The notes below the pieces were generated by a model that saw only the letters and a program-made list of their open reading frames with translations, was not told the DNA's origin and ran no database searches. A stretch of DNA of 8,035 nucleotides from Nitrospirota bacterium. Lineage in GTDB: Bacteria; Nitrospirota; Thermodesulfovibrionia; Thermodesulfovibrionales; JdFR-85. This document shows positions 1 through 5,424 of this stretch, one piece after another. Location of the stretch: NCBI GenBank assembly GCA_013151785.1, contig JAADHP010000166.1:1-8035 (forward strand), given 5' to 3'. The stretch's first letter is position 1, and every line of letters begins with the position of its first letter. The position numbers were made by a program, and so were the translations under genes.

Positions 1-24
1 CTTCCGAGGGAATTTTGCGATTCC

Positions 25-62
25 GGGGTCCCCAAAAATCCCTGATTTTTGGGGCTGTCCCC
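25..62. repeat. REP-like hairpin CCCCAAAAATC/GATTTTTGGGG
   Basis: An 11-bp perfect inverted repeat (30-40 against 44-54) surrounds a 3-nt loop. An outer GGGG (25-28) can pair with CCCC (59-62) across a small internal bulge. The symmetrical stem, the lack of a clean T-run and the intergenic position fit a REP-type interspersed repeat better than a dedicated terminator. It could still act as a terminator for whatever lies left of the window. The structure is seen directly; the REP assignment is inferred because no second copy lies in this window. Confidence 0.5.
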
Positions 63-188
63 CTCCAGGTGAATCTTATGCAAAATTCAAATTTTTCGTT
101 ACAGTAGGATTTAGAAGAAATAGAGTGGACAACTGATTGTTTGAAGAAAACAAAAATCATAGGTAATGCATAAGGAGGAAAATGAAAT

Positions 189-935
189 ATGGCTTTGAGA
201 GAGGAATTCCAGAAACAGGGTTCATGGCTTTTCAGATGGCGGAGTTATTTCCCTCTGATTTTTCTGCCCATACTGCTTGTGGCTTTAAAGGATTCTGATT
301 TTCTTGAAAGGATCTTTGGAGACATGATAGAGGATATATGGGAAATATCCTGTCTGACCATATCCTTCATCGGTCTCTTTATCCGGTGTCTCACCATTGG
401 ATATGTGCCAAAAGGCACATCAGGCAGAAATACAAAGCAACAGAGGGCAGATGTCCTTAACACGACTGGCATGTATTCAATTGTCAGACACCCGCTGTAT
501 CTGGGCAACTTTCTCATCATGTTAGGCATAGTAATGTTCACCCAGGTATGGTGGGTAATCCTGATTGCCATCCTTTCATTCTGGTTATATTACGAACGTA
601 TAATCTTTACAGAAGAGGAATTTCTCAGGGAAAAATTTGGAGAGTTGTTCTTGCAGTGGGCACAGGCCACTCCTGCCTTCATACCTAAATTATCCAACTG
701 GAAAAAACCTGATATGTCCTTTTCCGTGAAAACCGTTTTAAGAAGGGAATACACGGGATTCTTCGTCATAGTAAGTGCCTTCACCTCTTTTGAAATACTG
801 GGGGATTTTATAGCAGAAGGAAGGTTTGAGATCGATCTGGAATGGATTGTCTTTTTTGCAGCAGGCGCTATAATCTATTTAACATTAAGAACATTAAAAA
901 AGCATACAAAAATACTTCATGTTGATGGAAGATAG
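189..935 (+). CDS. Membrane PEMT/ICMT-family methyltransferase
   Basis: Predicted integral membrane SAM-dependent methyltransferase of the isoprenylcysteine carboxyl methyltransferase / phospholipid methyltransferase superfamily, 248 aa. Hydrophobic segments lie near residues 20-33, 52-70, 104-135, 189-205 and 217-232. The family signature is clear: an N-T-x-G-x-Y-S-x-V-R-H-P-L-Y-L-G-N stretch at about 91-107, with the Arg-His-Pro SAM-site motif at 100-102, followed by E-E-x-x-L-x-x-x-F-G at about 142-151. The ATG start is supported by AGGAGG at 173-178, 10 nt upstream; an ATG at 182 is out of frame. Residues from about 175 carry an extra two-helix C-terminal extension beyond the catalytic core. 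The substrate (lipid, quinone-like or protein) cannot be read from the sequence. It stands alone, with no partner gene in its strand, so context does not help. Confidence 0.8.
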   Translation: MALREEFQKQGSWLFRWRSYFPLIFLPILLVALKDSDFLERIFGDMIEDIWEISCLTISFIGLFIRCLTIGYVPKGTSGRNTKQQRADVLNTTGMYSIVRHPLYLGNFLIMLGIVMFTQVWWVILIAILSFWLYYERIIFTEEEFLREKFGELFLQWAQATPAFIPKLSNWKKPDMSFSVKTVLRREYTGFFVIVSAFTSFEILGDFIAEGRFEIDLEWIVFFAAGAIIYLTLRTLKKHTKILHVDGR

Positions 936-1054
936 GGAATACCCAAAAATTCATCCCTTTCTTCAAATGACCTCTCCTCATTACTGAATTTGTGTTTTAT
1001 TTCACATCTGTCCAAATAAAATACTAATAAGGCAGGGCACCTCATAATGAAACT

Positions 1055-1074
1055 CCCTGCGGCAAGCCGCAGGG
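1055..1074. repeat. REP-like palindrome CCCTGCGGC-AA-GCCGCAGGG
   Basis: A 9-bp perfect GC-rich stem with an AA centre lies in an AT-rich spacer between the methyltransferase gene and brnA. It is flanked by A/T-rich sequence on both sides and lacks a T-run, so it looks like an interspersed palindrome of the REP type rather than a terminator. No second copy is present in the window. The 936-1157 spacer contains only this palindrome and the terminator that follows. Confidence 0.45.
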
Positions 1075-1104
1075 TATCAAAAACTAAAATAATGAATTAT
1101 ATTA

Positions 1105-1140
1105 GGTAATTATCCTCTTCAGGGGATAATTACCATTTTT
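1105..1140 (+). terminator. Rho-independent terminator, possibly bidirectional
   Basis: GGTAATTATCC (1105-1115) pairs with GGATAATTACC (1124-1134). With a further U-G and C-G pair the stem reaches about 13 bp with a TTCA loop. On the plus strand it is followed by ATTTTT, so it would end transcripts from the methyltransferase gene. It also lies 24 nt past the brnA stop on the minus strand, where the trailing sequence is AT-rich but lacks a clean T-run. An additional perfect 16-nt palindrome ATTTTTATATAAAAAT follows at 1135-1150. Confidence 0.7.
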
Positions 1141-1157
1141 ATATAAAAATTTTAACA

Positions 1158-1376
1158 CTACGCTTTAAGAGTATACTCCCTCAAGACCTCATTTATAAGA
1201 GTTTGATATTTCTTTTTCCTTTCACTTGCAAGCCGTTTAAAATAAAGCAAAACATCATCATCAAGCCGTAAGGAAACAGTTACCTTTTTTGGTCTGTAAA
1301 ATCTGCCCCTTATACCCTTTGAAAAATCATATTCTTTTTTGAGTTCAAAGTCTTCTCTGTCTTGTACTTTCTTCAT
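1158..1376 (-). CDS. brnA: BrnA-type antitoxin (ribbon-helix-helix)
   Basis: A 72-aa basic protein resembling the BrnA antitoxin of BrnT/BrnA type II toxin-antitoxin systems. BrnA proteins dimerise, neutralise BrnT and autorepress the operon through a C-terminal ribbon-helix-helix DNA-binding domain. Here an EYDFSKGIRGRFYRP segment (about 15-29) leads into a beta strand VTVSLRLDDDV (32-42), then helices with the family-like Y-Q-T-L-I-N-E-V-L-R-E-Y ending (57-68). AAGGAG (1392-1387) lies 10 nt before the ATG. Its identity is strengthened by the brnT remnant directly upstream and overlapping its start by 32 nt, the usual toxin-antitoxin order. No promoter of its own was recognised, and no terminator separates it from ssrA upstream. 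With the toxin broken it is probably an orphan antitoxin. A stray CopG-like regulator is the alternative. Confidence 0.8.
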   Translation of the reverse strand: MKKVQDREDFELKKEYDFSKGIRGRFYRPKKVTVSLRLDDDVLLYFKRLASERKKKYQTLINEVLREYTLKA

Positions 1377-1603
1377 ATTGTTTACGCTCCTTCGTTGTAG
1401 CCTTCCTTGCGGTTATTATTCTTATATATTCTTCCTTGTTCAGTTATAGTATATAAATGTCCAATAACTATAACCTTTCCCTTTTTTGTAGAACCTATAG
1501 TTATCCATCTTTCTTCAAAATAGTTAAACCTTTTATCTAAAATTGAAATATGAAATGGATCATCAAATACTTCAACTGCCTCTCCAAAATCTATACCATG
1601 TTT
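1345..1603 (-). pseudogene. brnT: brnT toxin remnant, 5'-truncated and frameshifted
   Basis: BrnT toxins are small RelE-like ribonucleases. Reading leftward from 1603, the frame gives K-H-G-I-D-F-G-E-A-V-E-V-F-D-D-P, then E-E-R-W-I-T-I-G-S-T and K-V-I-V-I-G, the typical BrnT order of KHG-(I/V), EAxEVFxDP and EERxxxIG motifs. Two lesions are visible. First, the roughly 15 N-terminal residues and the start codon are missing: immediately upstream is the 3' end of ssrA, and the frame has no ATG, GTG or TTG before a stop inside the tmRNA. Second, near 1423-1430 the frame breaks. One extra T (about 1426) separates T-E-Q-G-R-I from the canonical tail I-R-I-I-T-A-R-K-A-T-T-K-E-R-K-Q-Y-E-E, which then runs to a TGA at 1347-1345, overlapping brnA. 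Without the shift the frame stops at 1384-1382. The product should be inactive. The frameshift alone could be a sequencing error; the truncation could not. Confidence 0.82.
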
Positions 1604-1953
1604 TGGTGGAGGCGGTGGGAATCGAACCCACGTCCGGAAGCACTACGTTCAGGCATCTACATGCTTAGCCTATCTATTGAATTTCGGATAATGAGCTGCC
1701 GACAGGCAGGCCACTCACTATCCTATCCCTCATGGTTCTCGTCTTGCCACCCGAGGGCAGGGTGGTCAAGACCAGCCTGCTTGCCCACACCATCTGAGGA
1801 TAGCAGGCATCTCCCCAGTGGTGCGCTGCTATTTATTAAGCAGCGAGTGCGAGTTCGCTGTTGGCGTTTGTGTTTTTCCCGTCTTTTTACGTGGTGACGG
1901 GACCACGGCATGCCACCTGAACTTCGCTACCCCCGTCGAGTCCTTTCGCCCCC
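1604..1953 (-). ncRNA. ssrA: Transfer-messenger RNA (tmRNA)
   Basis: A 350-nt tmRNA, the RNA that rescues ribosomes stalled on broken mRNAs by adding a degradation tag (trans-translation). The 5' end GGGGGCG (1953-1947) pairs with CGCCTCC before the discriminator A and encoded CCA (1604-1606). The third pair is G-U, the alanyl-tRNA synthetase identity element. The T arm is GTGGG-TTCGATT-CCCAC. The conserved GACTCGACGGGGG block follows the 5' end. Pseudoknot 1 can be drawn from GTGGT/ACCAC and CCCGTC/GACGGG, followed by an A-rich single strand and the tag frame ending in TAATAA. Length and one-piece organisation are normal. It follows smpB by 43 nt on the same strand. No terminator lies directly after the CCA; instead the truncated brnT begins there, so the original 3' flank appears to have been replaced. 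Confidence 0.97.
1836..1865 (-). other. tmRNA tag reading frame, ANSELALAA
   Basis: The in-frame codons before the first TAA (1838-1836) read GCC AAC AGC GAA CTC GCA CTC GCT GCT, giving the tag ANSELALAA; a second TAA follows at once. GCC at 1865-1863 is taken as the resume codon because it lies 12 nt past the 3' strand of pseudoknot 1 (GACGGG), close to the 11-nt spacing in E. coli tmRNA, and because most tags begin with alanine. The hydrophobic L-A-A ending is the usual protease-recognition signal. The exact resume codon is inferred. Confidence 0.8.
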
Positions 1954-1973
1954 GAAGGATAACCGTATAGCTT

Positions 1974-1991
1974 AAACGGTTCGAACCGTTT
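1974..1991. promoter_or_regulatory. 18-nt perfect palindrome between smpB and ssrA
   Basis: AAACGGTTCGAACCGTTT is a perfect palindrome 20 nt upstream of the mature tmRNA 5' end and 5 nt past the smpB stop. As RNA it folds into a short hairpin with a UCGA loop. There is no following T-run, so it is a poor terminator. It may be an operator near the ssrA promoter or a processing structure in a smpB-ssrA transcript. A TATACG hexamer (1968-1963) could be a -10 element, but no convincing -35 was found. Confidence 0.4.
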
Positions 1992-1996
1992 GAAAA

Positions 1997-2440
1997 TCAG
2001 CCTCTTTTCATGGCTCGGTCGATTTCACGCTGAGCTTCCCGCTCCCTGATGCGGTCTCTCTTTTCGTATTTCCTCTTTCCTCTTGCCAGAGCAACCTCGA
2101 CCTTTGCCCAGGGGCCTTTAAAATATATCTTGAGGGGAATAAGGGTATAGCCCTTCTGGGCTATCTGTCCCATCAGTCTCTGGATTTCTTTTTTGTGAAA
2201 GAGCAGTTTTCTCGTCCTTACAGGATCATGGTTCATTATATTGCCATGACTGTAAGGACTGATATGGCAGTTCAACAGCCATGCTTCTCCTTCTTTTATT
2301 ATAACATAACTGTCTTTCAGATTTGCCCTTCCCTCTCTCAGGGACTTTACCTCTGTACCTGTCAGTACAATGCCTGCTTCATAGGTTTCTATAATATCGT
2401 AGTCGTGGTAGGCCTTACGGTTCTGACAGACTATCTTCAT
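1997..2440 (-). CDS. smpB: SsrA-binding protein SmpB
   Basis: SmpB, the small basic protein that binds the tRNA-like domain of tmRNA and delivers it to stalled ribosomes. The 147-aa product starts M-K-I-V-C-Q-N-R-K-A-Y-H-D-Y, the standard SmpB opening. It has the core E-A-G-I-V-L-T-G-T-E-V-K-S-L-R-E-G-R-A-N and a highly charged C-terminal tail that normally enters the decoding centre. The frame is open to a TTG at 2458, but the ATG at 2440 matches family starts and has GAGAGA upstream, so it is preferred. Four nt separate the purD stop from this ATG, and the ribosome-binding sequence lies inside the end of purD, implying translational coupling. ssrA follows directly, so both trans-translation partners are adjacent. 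Length is normal. Confidence 0.96.
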   Translation of the reverse strand: MKIVCQNRKAYHDYDIIETYEAGIVLTGTEVKSLREGRANLKDSYVIIKEGEAWLLNCHISPYSHGNIMNHDPVRTRKLLFHKKEIQRLMGQIAQKGYTLIPLKIYFKGPWAKVEVALARGKRKYEKRDRIREREAQREIDRAMKRG

Positions 2441-2444
2441 TAAT

Positions 2445-3719
2445 TTATTGTCTCTCAATAGCCCTGAGGGCTATATCTTTCCTGTAATGCATTCCCTCGA
2501 AATGTATCTTTTCCATAGCACTATATGCCCTGTCCCTTGCATCCTTTATGTCCACTCCGAGGGCTGTGACACCCAGCACTCTGCCGCCGGAAGTAACAAT
2601 CTCACCATCCTTATATGTTGTTCCAGCATGGAATACAACAACATCCTCCATCTTTTTTACCTCTTCAAGTCCTGTTATCACCTTGCCTTTTTCATACTTT
2701 CCAGGATAGCCTCCTGATGCTGCAACCACACAAACAGAAGCCTCGGGTCGCCATTGCAAAGCCATTCTGGAAAGTCTTTCTTCCACTATTGCAAGTGATA
2801 TCTCCAAAAGGTCTGACTTCAATCTGGTTAGTAGTGGTTGGGTCTCGGGGTCTCCAAACCTGCAATTAAATTCAAGCACATAGGGTTCACCATCCTTTAT
2901 CATGAGACCAGCATAGAGAACCCCTTTATATTTAATGCCTTCCCTGCTCAGGCCTTTTATGGCAGGCTTCATGACTTTTTCCATGATCTTCTCTTCTATA
3001 TCGGATGACACAACCGGTGCAGGGCTGTAAGCACCCATCCCCCCGGTGTTGGGGCCTTCATCATTGTCAAAAACCCTCTTGTGATCCTGAGAGCTTGCCA
3101 GAGGCAGTATAGTCTCACCATCAGTAAAGATAAGATATGAAGCCTCTTCTCCTTCCAGACACTCCTCAATAACCACCCTTTCTCCTGCTTCTCCAAAGAC
3201 CCTCTCCTTCATAATCCTTTTAAGCGCATCTATAGCCTCGTCAATGCTCTTTGCAACAATAACACCTTTACCTGCAGCAAGCCCGTCAGCCTTTATCACT
3301 ATAGGAGCTCCCTTCATCCTTACATACTCTTCTGCATGCAGGTAGGAGGTAAACACCCTGTATTCTGCAGTGGGAATTCCGTGGCGTTTCATAAATTCCT
3401 TGGCAAATACCTTGCTGGATTCAAGCCGGGCAGCTTTTCTGTTTGGACCCACTATTTTAAGATCGTTTTTTTCGAAGACATCAACTATTCCTTTTGAAAG
3501 CGGATCCTCAGGCCCAACTATTGTAAGGTCAATCCATTCGTATTTTACAAAATCCACAAGCCCATCATAATCGTTCATATTCAAATCAACACACTCAGCA
3601 AGATCGGAGATCCCTGCATTTCCGGGGCAGCAGTAGATCTTGTCAACCCTGGGGGTCTGAGCAAGTTTCCATACAATGGCATGCTCTCTGCCTCCTCCCC
3701 CGATTACCAGAACCTTCAT
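2445..3719 (-). CDS. purD: Phosphoribosylamine--glycine ligase (GAR synthetase)
   Basis: PurD catalyses the second step of de novo purine synthesis, ATP-dependent joining of glycine to 5-phosphoribosylamine, in the cytoplasm. The 424-aa protein is full length. The N-terminal domain opens with V-L-V-I-G-G-G-G-R-E-H-A (3-14) and carries P-G-N-A-G-I (32-37). The ATP-grasp fold shows V-I-K-A-D-G-L-A-A-G-K-G-V (141-153), G-P-N-T-G-G-M-G-A-Y-S-P (222-233) and the Mg-binding E-F-N-C-R-F-G-D-P-E-T-Q (283-294). AAGGAGGT just before the ATG confirms the start. It follows the globin/PsiE gene by 12 nt and precedes smpB by 4 nt, so it is part of the leftward operon. Nothing looks damaged. Confidence 0.97.
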   Translation of the reverse strand: MKVLVIGGGGREHAIVWKLAQTPRVDKIYCCPGNAGISDLAECVDLNMNDYDGLVDFVKYEWIDLTIVGPEDPLSKGIVDVFEKNDLKIVGPNRKAARLESSKVFAKEFMKRHGIPTAEYRVFTSYLHAEEYVRMKGAPIVIKADGLAAGKGVIVAKSIDEAIDALKRIMKERVFGEAGERVVIEECLEGEEASYLIFTDGETILPLASSQDHKRVFDNDEGPNTGGMGAYSPAPVVSSDIEEKIMEKVMKPAIKGLSREGIKYKGVLYAGLMIKDGEPYVLEFNCRFGDPETQPLLTRLKSDLLEISLAIVEERLSRMALQWRPEASVCVVAASGGYPGKYEKGKVITGLEEVKKMEDVVVFHAGTTYKDGEIVTSGGRVLGVTALGVDIKDARDRAYSAMEKIHFEGMHYRKDIALRAIERQ

Positions 3720-3731
3720 AAGACCTCCTTC

Positions 3732-4625
3732 TTAATTCTTCTTTTGTTCAGCTCTGATCACAAGCCAGTAAACAAGACCAAGCGTAAGTATGGCAGCAAC
3801 AAAATAGTATGCTGTATCCAACTTTTCATGTTTCAGGGTAACAACCATCAGATCCCTAATGAATGCCACAAGGGCAACACCTATAAACACACTTATGTTA
3901 AATTTCCCCCCCTTGAGATGTGATATCTCTGTATTCATCAACTCTATCAGCACCCAGAGAATCAGTAACGAACCAAGGGCTGTAATAATACCACGTGAAA
4001 GGCCCTCCTGGAACATTTTTACTACATCATAAGCAAACAGTCCCACAACCCCAAGGGTTATAAATATAAGCGCAAAAACAAGCACAAGATTCATGGCACT
4101 GGTGAATCGCTCTGCAAATGTAACAAGGGAGCTCTTCAGTTTATAGGCTGTTGAATACTGTCTTATCTCCTCCTCCACATAGGAACTTGTAATCACATCA
4201 AGATTTATATCTATCAGTTTATTCAGGGATTCCTTTAGCGCTGTCCTGTGCACCCTGTCATCAATCTCTTCCGATAGTATATCCATAAGCATGGCCCTTA
4301 TGGCATTCATTGACACACTCACATGGTGGGGATTTATACCCAGGGCTGCATGCACCTTGCCTATCCTGATAAGACGTAGATGATAATTGCCGTCATAAGG
4401 TCCTCTGAAAAGATTCAGCAGCCAGTGTTTATGATGGTTTCTCAGATCAGGATGGGTTTTGAGTTTTTCAATGATTACAGGGTCACCCATGGCCACGATT
4501 CTCTGCTCGAGGTTATCAATGATCTTATCAGCCCTTTTTTCGATCATAGAATAGAGACTCTGTACCCGCTCTTCATCCTTTATAGTCAGGTTATAATGTT
4601 CTTTAATTCTGTTGAATCTTTCCAT
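3732..4625 (-). CDS. Protoglobin-like sensor fused to PsiE-like membrane domain
   Basis: A 297-aa two-part protein. Residues about 5-155 resemble the haem-binding protoglobin/globin-coupled-sensor fold: H-H-K-H-W-L-L-N-L-F-R-G-P-Y-D (64-78), then R-I-G-K-V-H-A-A-L-G-I (87-97), where His92 is the likely proximal haem ligand. Residues about 175-292 form four predicted membrane helices (178-200, 214-232, 243-262, 272-290). Their I-E-L-M-x-T and V-A-L-V-A-F-I-R-D-L-M features recall PsiE, the phosphate-starvation-inducible membrane family of unknown function. Known globin-coupled sensors respond to oxygen or other haem-binding gases, so a gas- or redox-sensing membrane protein is inferred. The start overlaps the purH end: AGGA lies across the purH TAG stop, only 4 nt before the ATG, suggesting translational coupling. 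Both domain calls come from motif recognition; the output is unknown. Confidence 0.72.
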   Translation of the reverse strand: MERFNRIKEHYNLTIKDEERVQSLYSMIEKRADKIIDNLEQRIVAMGDPVIIEKLKTHPDLRNHHKHWLLNLFRGPYDGNYHLRLIRIGKVHAALGINPHHVSVSMNAIRAMLMDILSEEIDDRVHRTALKESLNKLIDINLDVITSSYVEEEIRQYSTAYKLKSSLVTFAERFTSAMNLVLVFALIFITLGVVGLFAYDVVKMFQEGLSRGIITALGSLLILWVLIELMNTEISHLKGGKFNISVFIGVALVAFIRDLMVVTLKHEKLDTAYYFVAAILTLGLVYWLVIRAEQKKN

Positions 4626-4631
4626 GAATTC

Positions 4632-5240
4632 CTACTGCTCTGACCCTGTTATTGTTTTCTGGAGATAGTCTGCTATAGCTGCATCGTACTTTGATGTGTG
4701 AGCAAATACCTTCTGTGCAAGCCTCACTCTTGTCTTGTATGATACCTCACCACCAAGACGAACAATCTCCTCTCTTACAATCTCATAGTCAGCGGGGTCT
4801 ACAATTACCACCACACTTTCAAAATTTTTAGCAGCAGCCCTTATCATGGTTGGACCACCTATATCGATATTCTCAATTGCCTCCCGGAAGGTAACATCAG
4901 GTTTTGATATCGTCTTCTCAAAGGGATATAGATTCACAACCACCATATCAATAGGTTCTATGCCATGCTTCTTTAACTGTTCCATATGCTCGGGATTGTC
5001 TCTGCGAGCCAGTAATCCTCCATGTATCTTCGGATGCAGTGTCTTGACCCTGCCCTCGAGGATTTCTGGAAATCCAGTGTATTCAGACACCTCTTTGACA
5101 TCTATGCCAGACTCTTTCAGTTTTTTTGCAGTACCTCCGGTGGAGAGGATCTCCACACCGAAGTCTGACAACACCCTTGCAAAATCATCCACACCGCTCT
5201 TGTCCGAAACACTTATAATTGCCCTTCTGATTTTTCCCAT
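4632..5240 (-). CDS. purH: IMP cyclohydrolase, stand-alone PurH N-terminal domain
   Basis: This 202-aa protein matches the N-terminal IMP cyclohydrolase (MGS-like) half of PurH, which closes FAICAR to IMP, the last step of purine synthesis. Visible motifs are A-I-I-S-V-S-D-K-S-G (7-16), S-T-G-G-T-A (33-38), G-R-V-K-T-L-H-P-K-I-H-G-G (63-75), V-V-N-L-Y-P-F (101-107), N-I-D-I-G-G-P-T-M-I-R-A-A-A-K-N (124-139) and a final A-H-T-S-K-Y-D-A-A-I-A-D-Y-L (180-193). Bifunctional PurH is usually over 500 aa; here the frame stops cleanly at the domain boundary and the next gene starts 6 nt later. The AICAR transformylase domain is therefore absent from this locus and would need to be encoded elsewhere. 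AGGAGG lies 5 nt before the ATG. It appears to be the first gene of the leftward purH-globin-purD-smpB-ssrA cluster. Confidence 0.93.
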   Translation of the reverse strand: MGKIRRAIISVSDKSGVDDFARVLSDFGVEILSTGGTAKKLKESGIDVKEVSEYTGFPEILEGRVKTLHPKIHGGLLARRDNPEHMEQLKKHGIEPIDMVVVNLYPFEKTISKPDVTFREAIENIDIGGPTMIRAAAKNFESVVVIVDPADYEIVREEIVRLGGEVSYKTRVRLAQKVFAHTSKYDAAIADYLQKTITGSEQ

Positions 5241-5394
5241 TATATCCTCCTGTAAAAAGTATAGATCTTGAAAATGTACAATGCAGAAACCACATACCGA
5301 GACATGAGACTTTTCACAAAAACCAAATAACCATAGAAAGGCAGCATATCAAACATACGATGTATCATCGGCAATGTACTGTGATTTTAGCATC

Positions 5395-5424
5395 TTGCTA
5401 TTCGAAAGGTAAAGACTTTATGAT
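5395..5424 (+). promoter_or_regulatory. Possible sigma-70 promoter for gspF
   Basis: TTGCTA (5395-5400) and TATGAT (5419-5424) are separated by 18 nt within the 180-bp divergent spacer between purH and gspF. If used, transcription would start near 5431, giving an essentially leaderless mRNA beginning at the ATG at 5432. This competes with a ribosome-binding reading in which GAAAGGT serves the ATG at 5420. No other convincing promoter for either divergent gene was found in 5241-5419. Confidence 0.2.

Noticed and set aside
141..169. TTGAAG/TAATGC promoter for the methyltransferase gene
   Set aside because: The -10 match is poor and the start would fall within the AGGAGG ribosome-binding site.
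1550..1897. 115-aa plus-strand open frame
   Set aside because: It is antisense to ssrA and the brnT remnant; the RNA gene explains the sequence.
1978..1987. GGTTCGAACC as a T arm of a tRNA fragment next to ssrA
   Set aside because: The loop length does not fit a 7-nt T loop and no other tRNA parts are present; it is the centre of a palindrome.
3370..3570. Antisense open frames within purD, purH, smpB and rluD
   Set aside because: They lie opposite strongly recognised genes and have no motifs or ribosome-binding sites of their own.
5258..5263. TATACT as a -10 element for purH on the minus strand
   Set aside because: No -35 fits, and the implied transcript start would fall in the purH ribosome-binding site.
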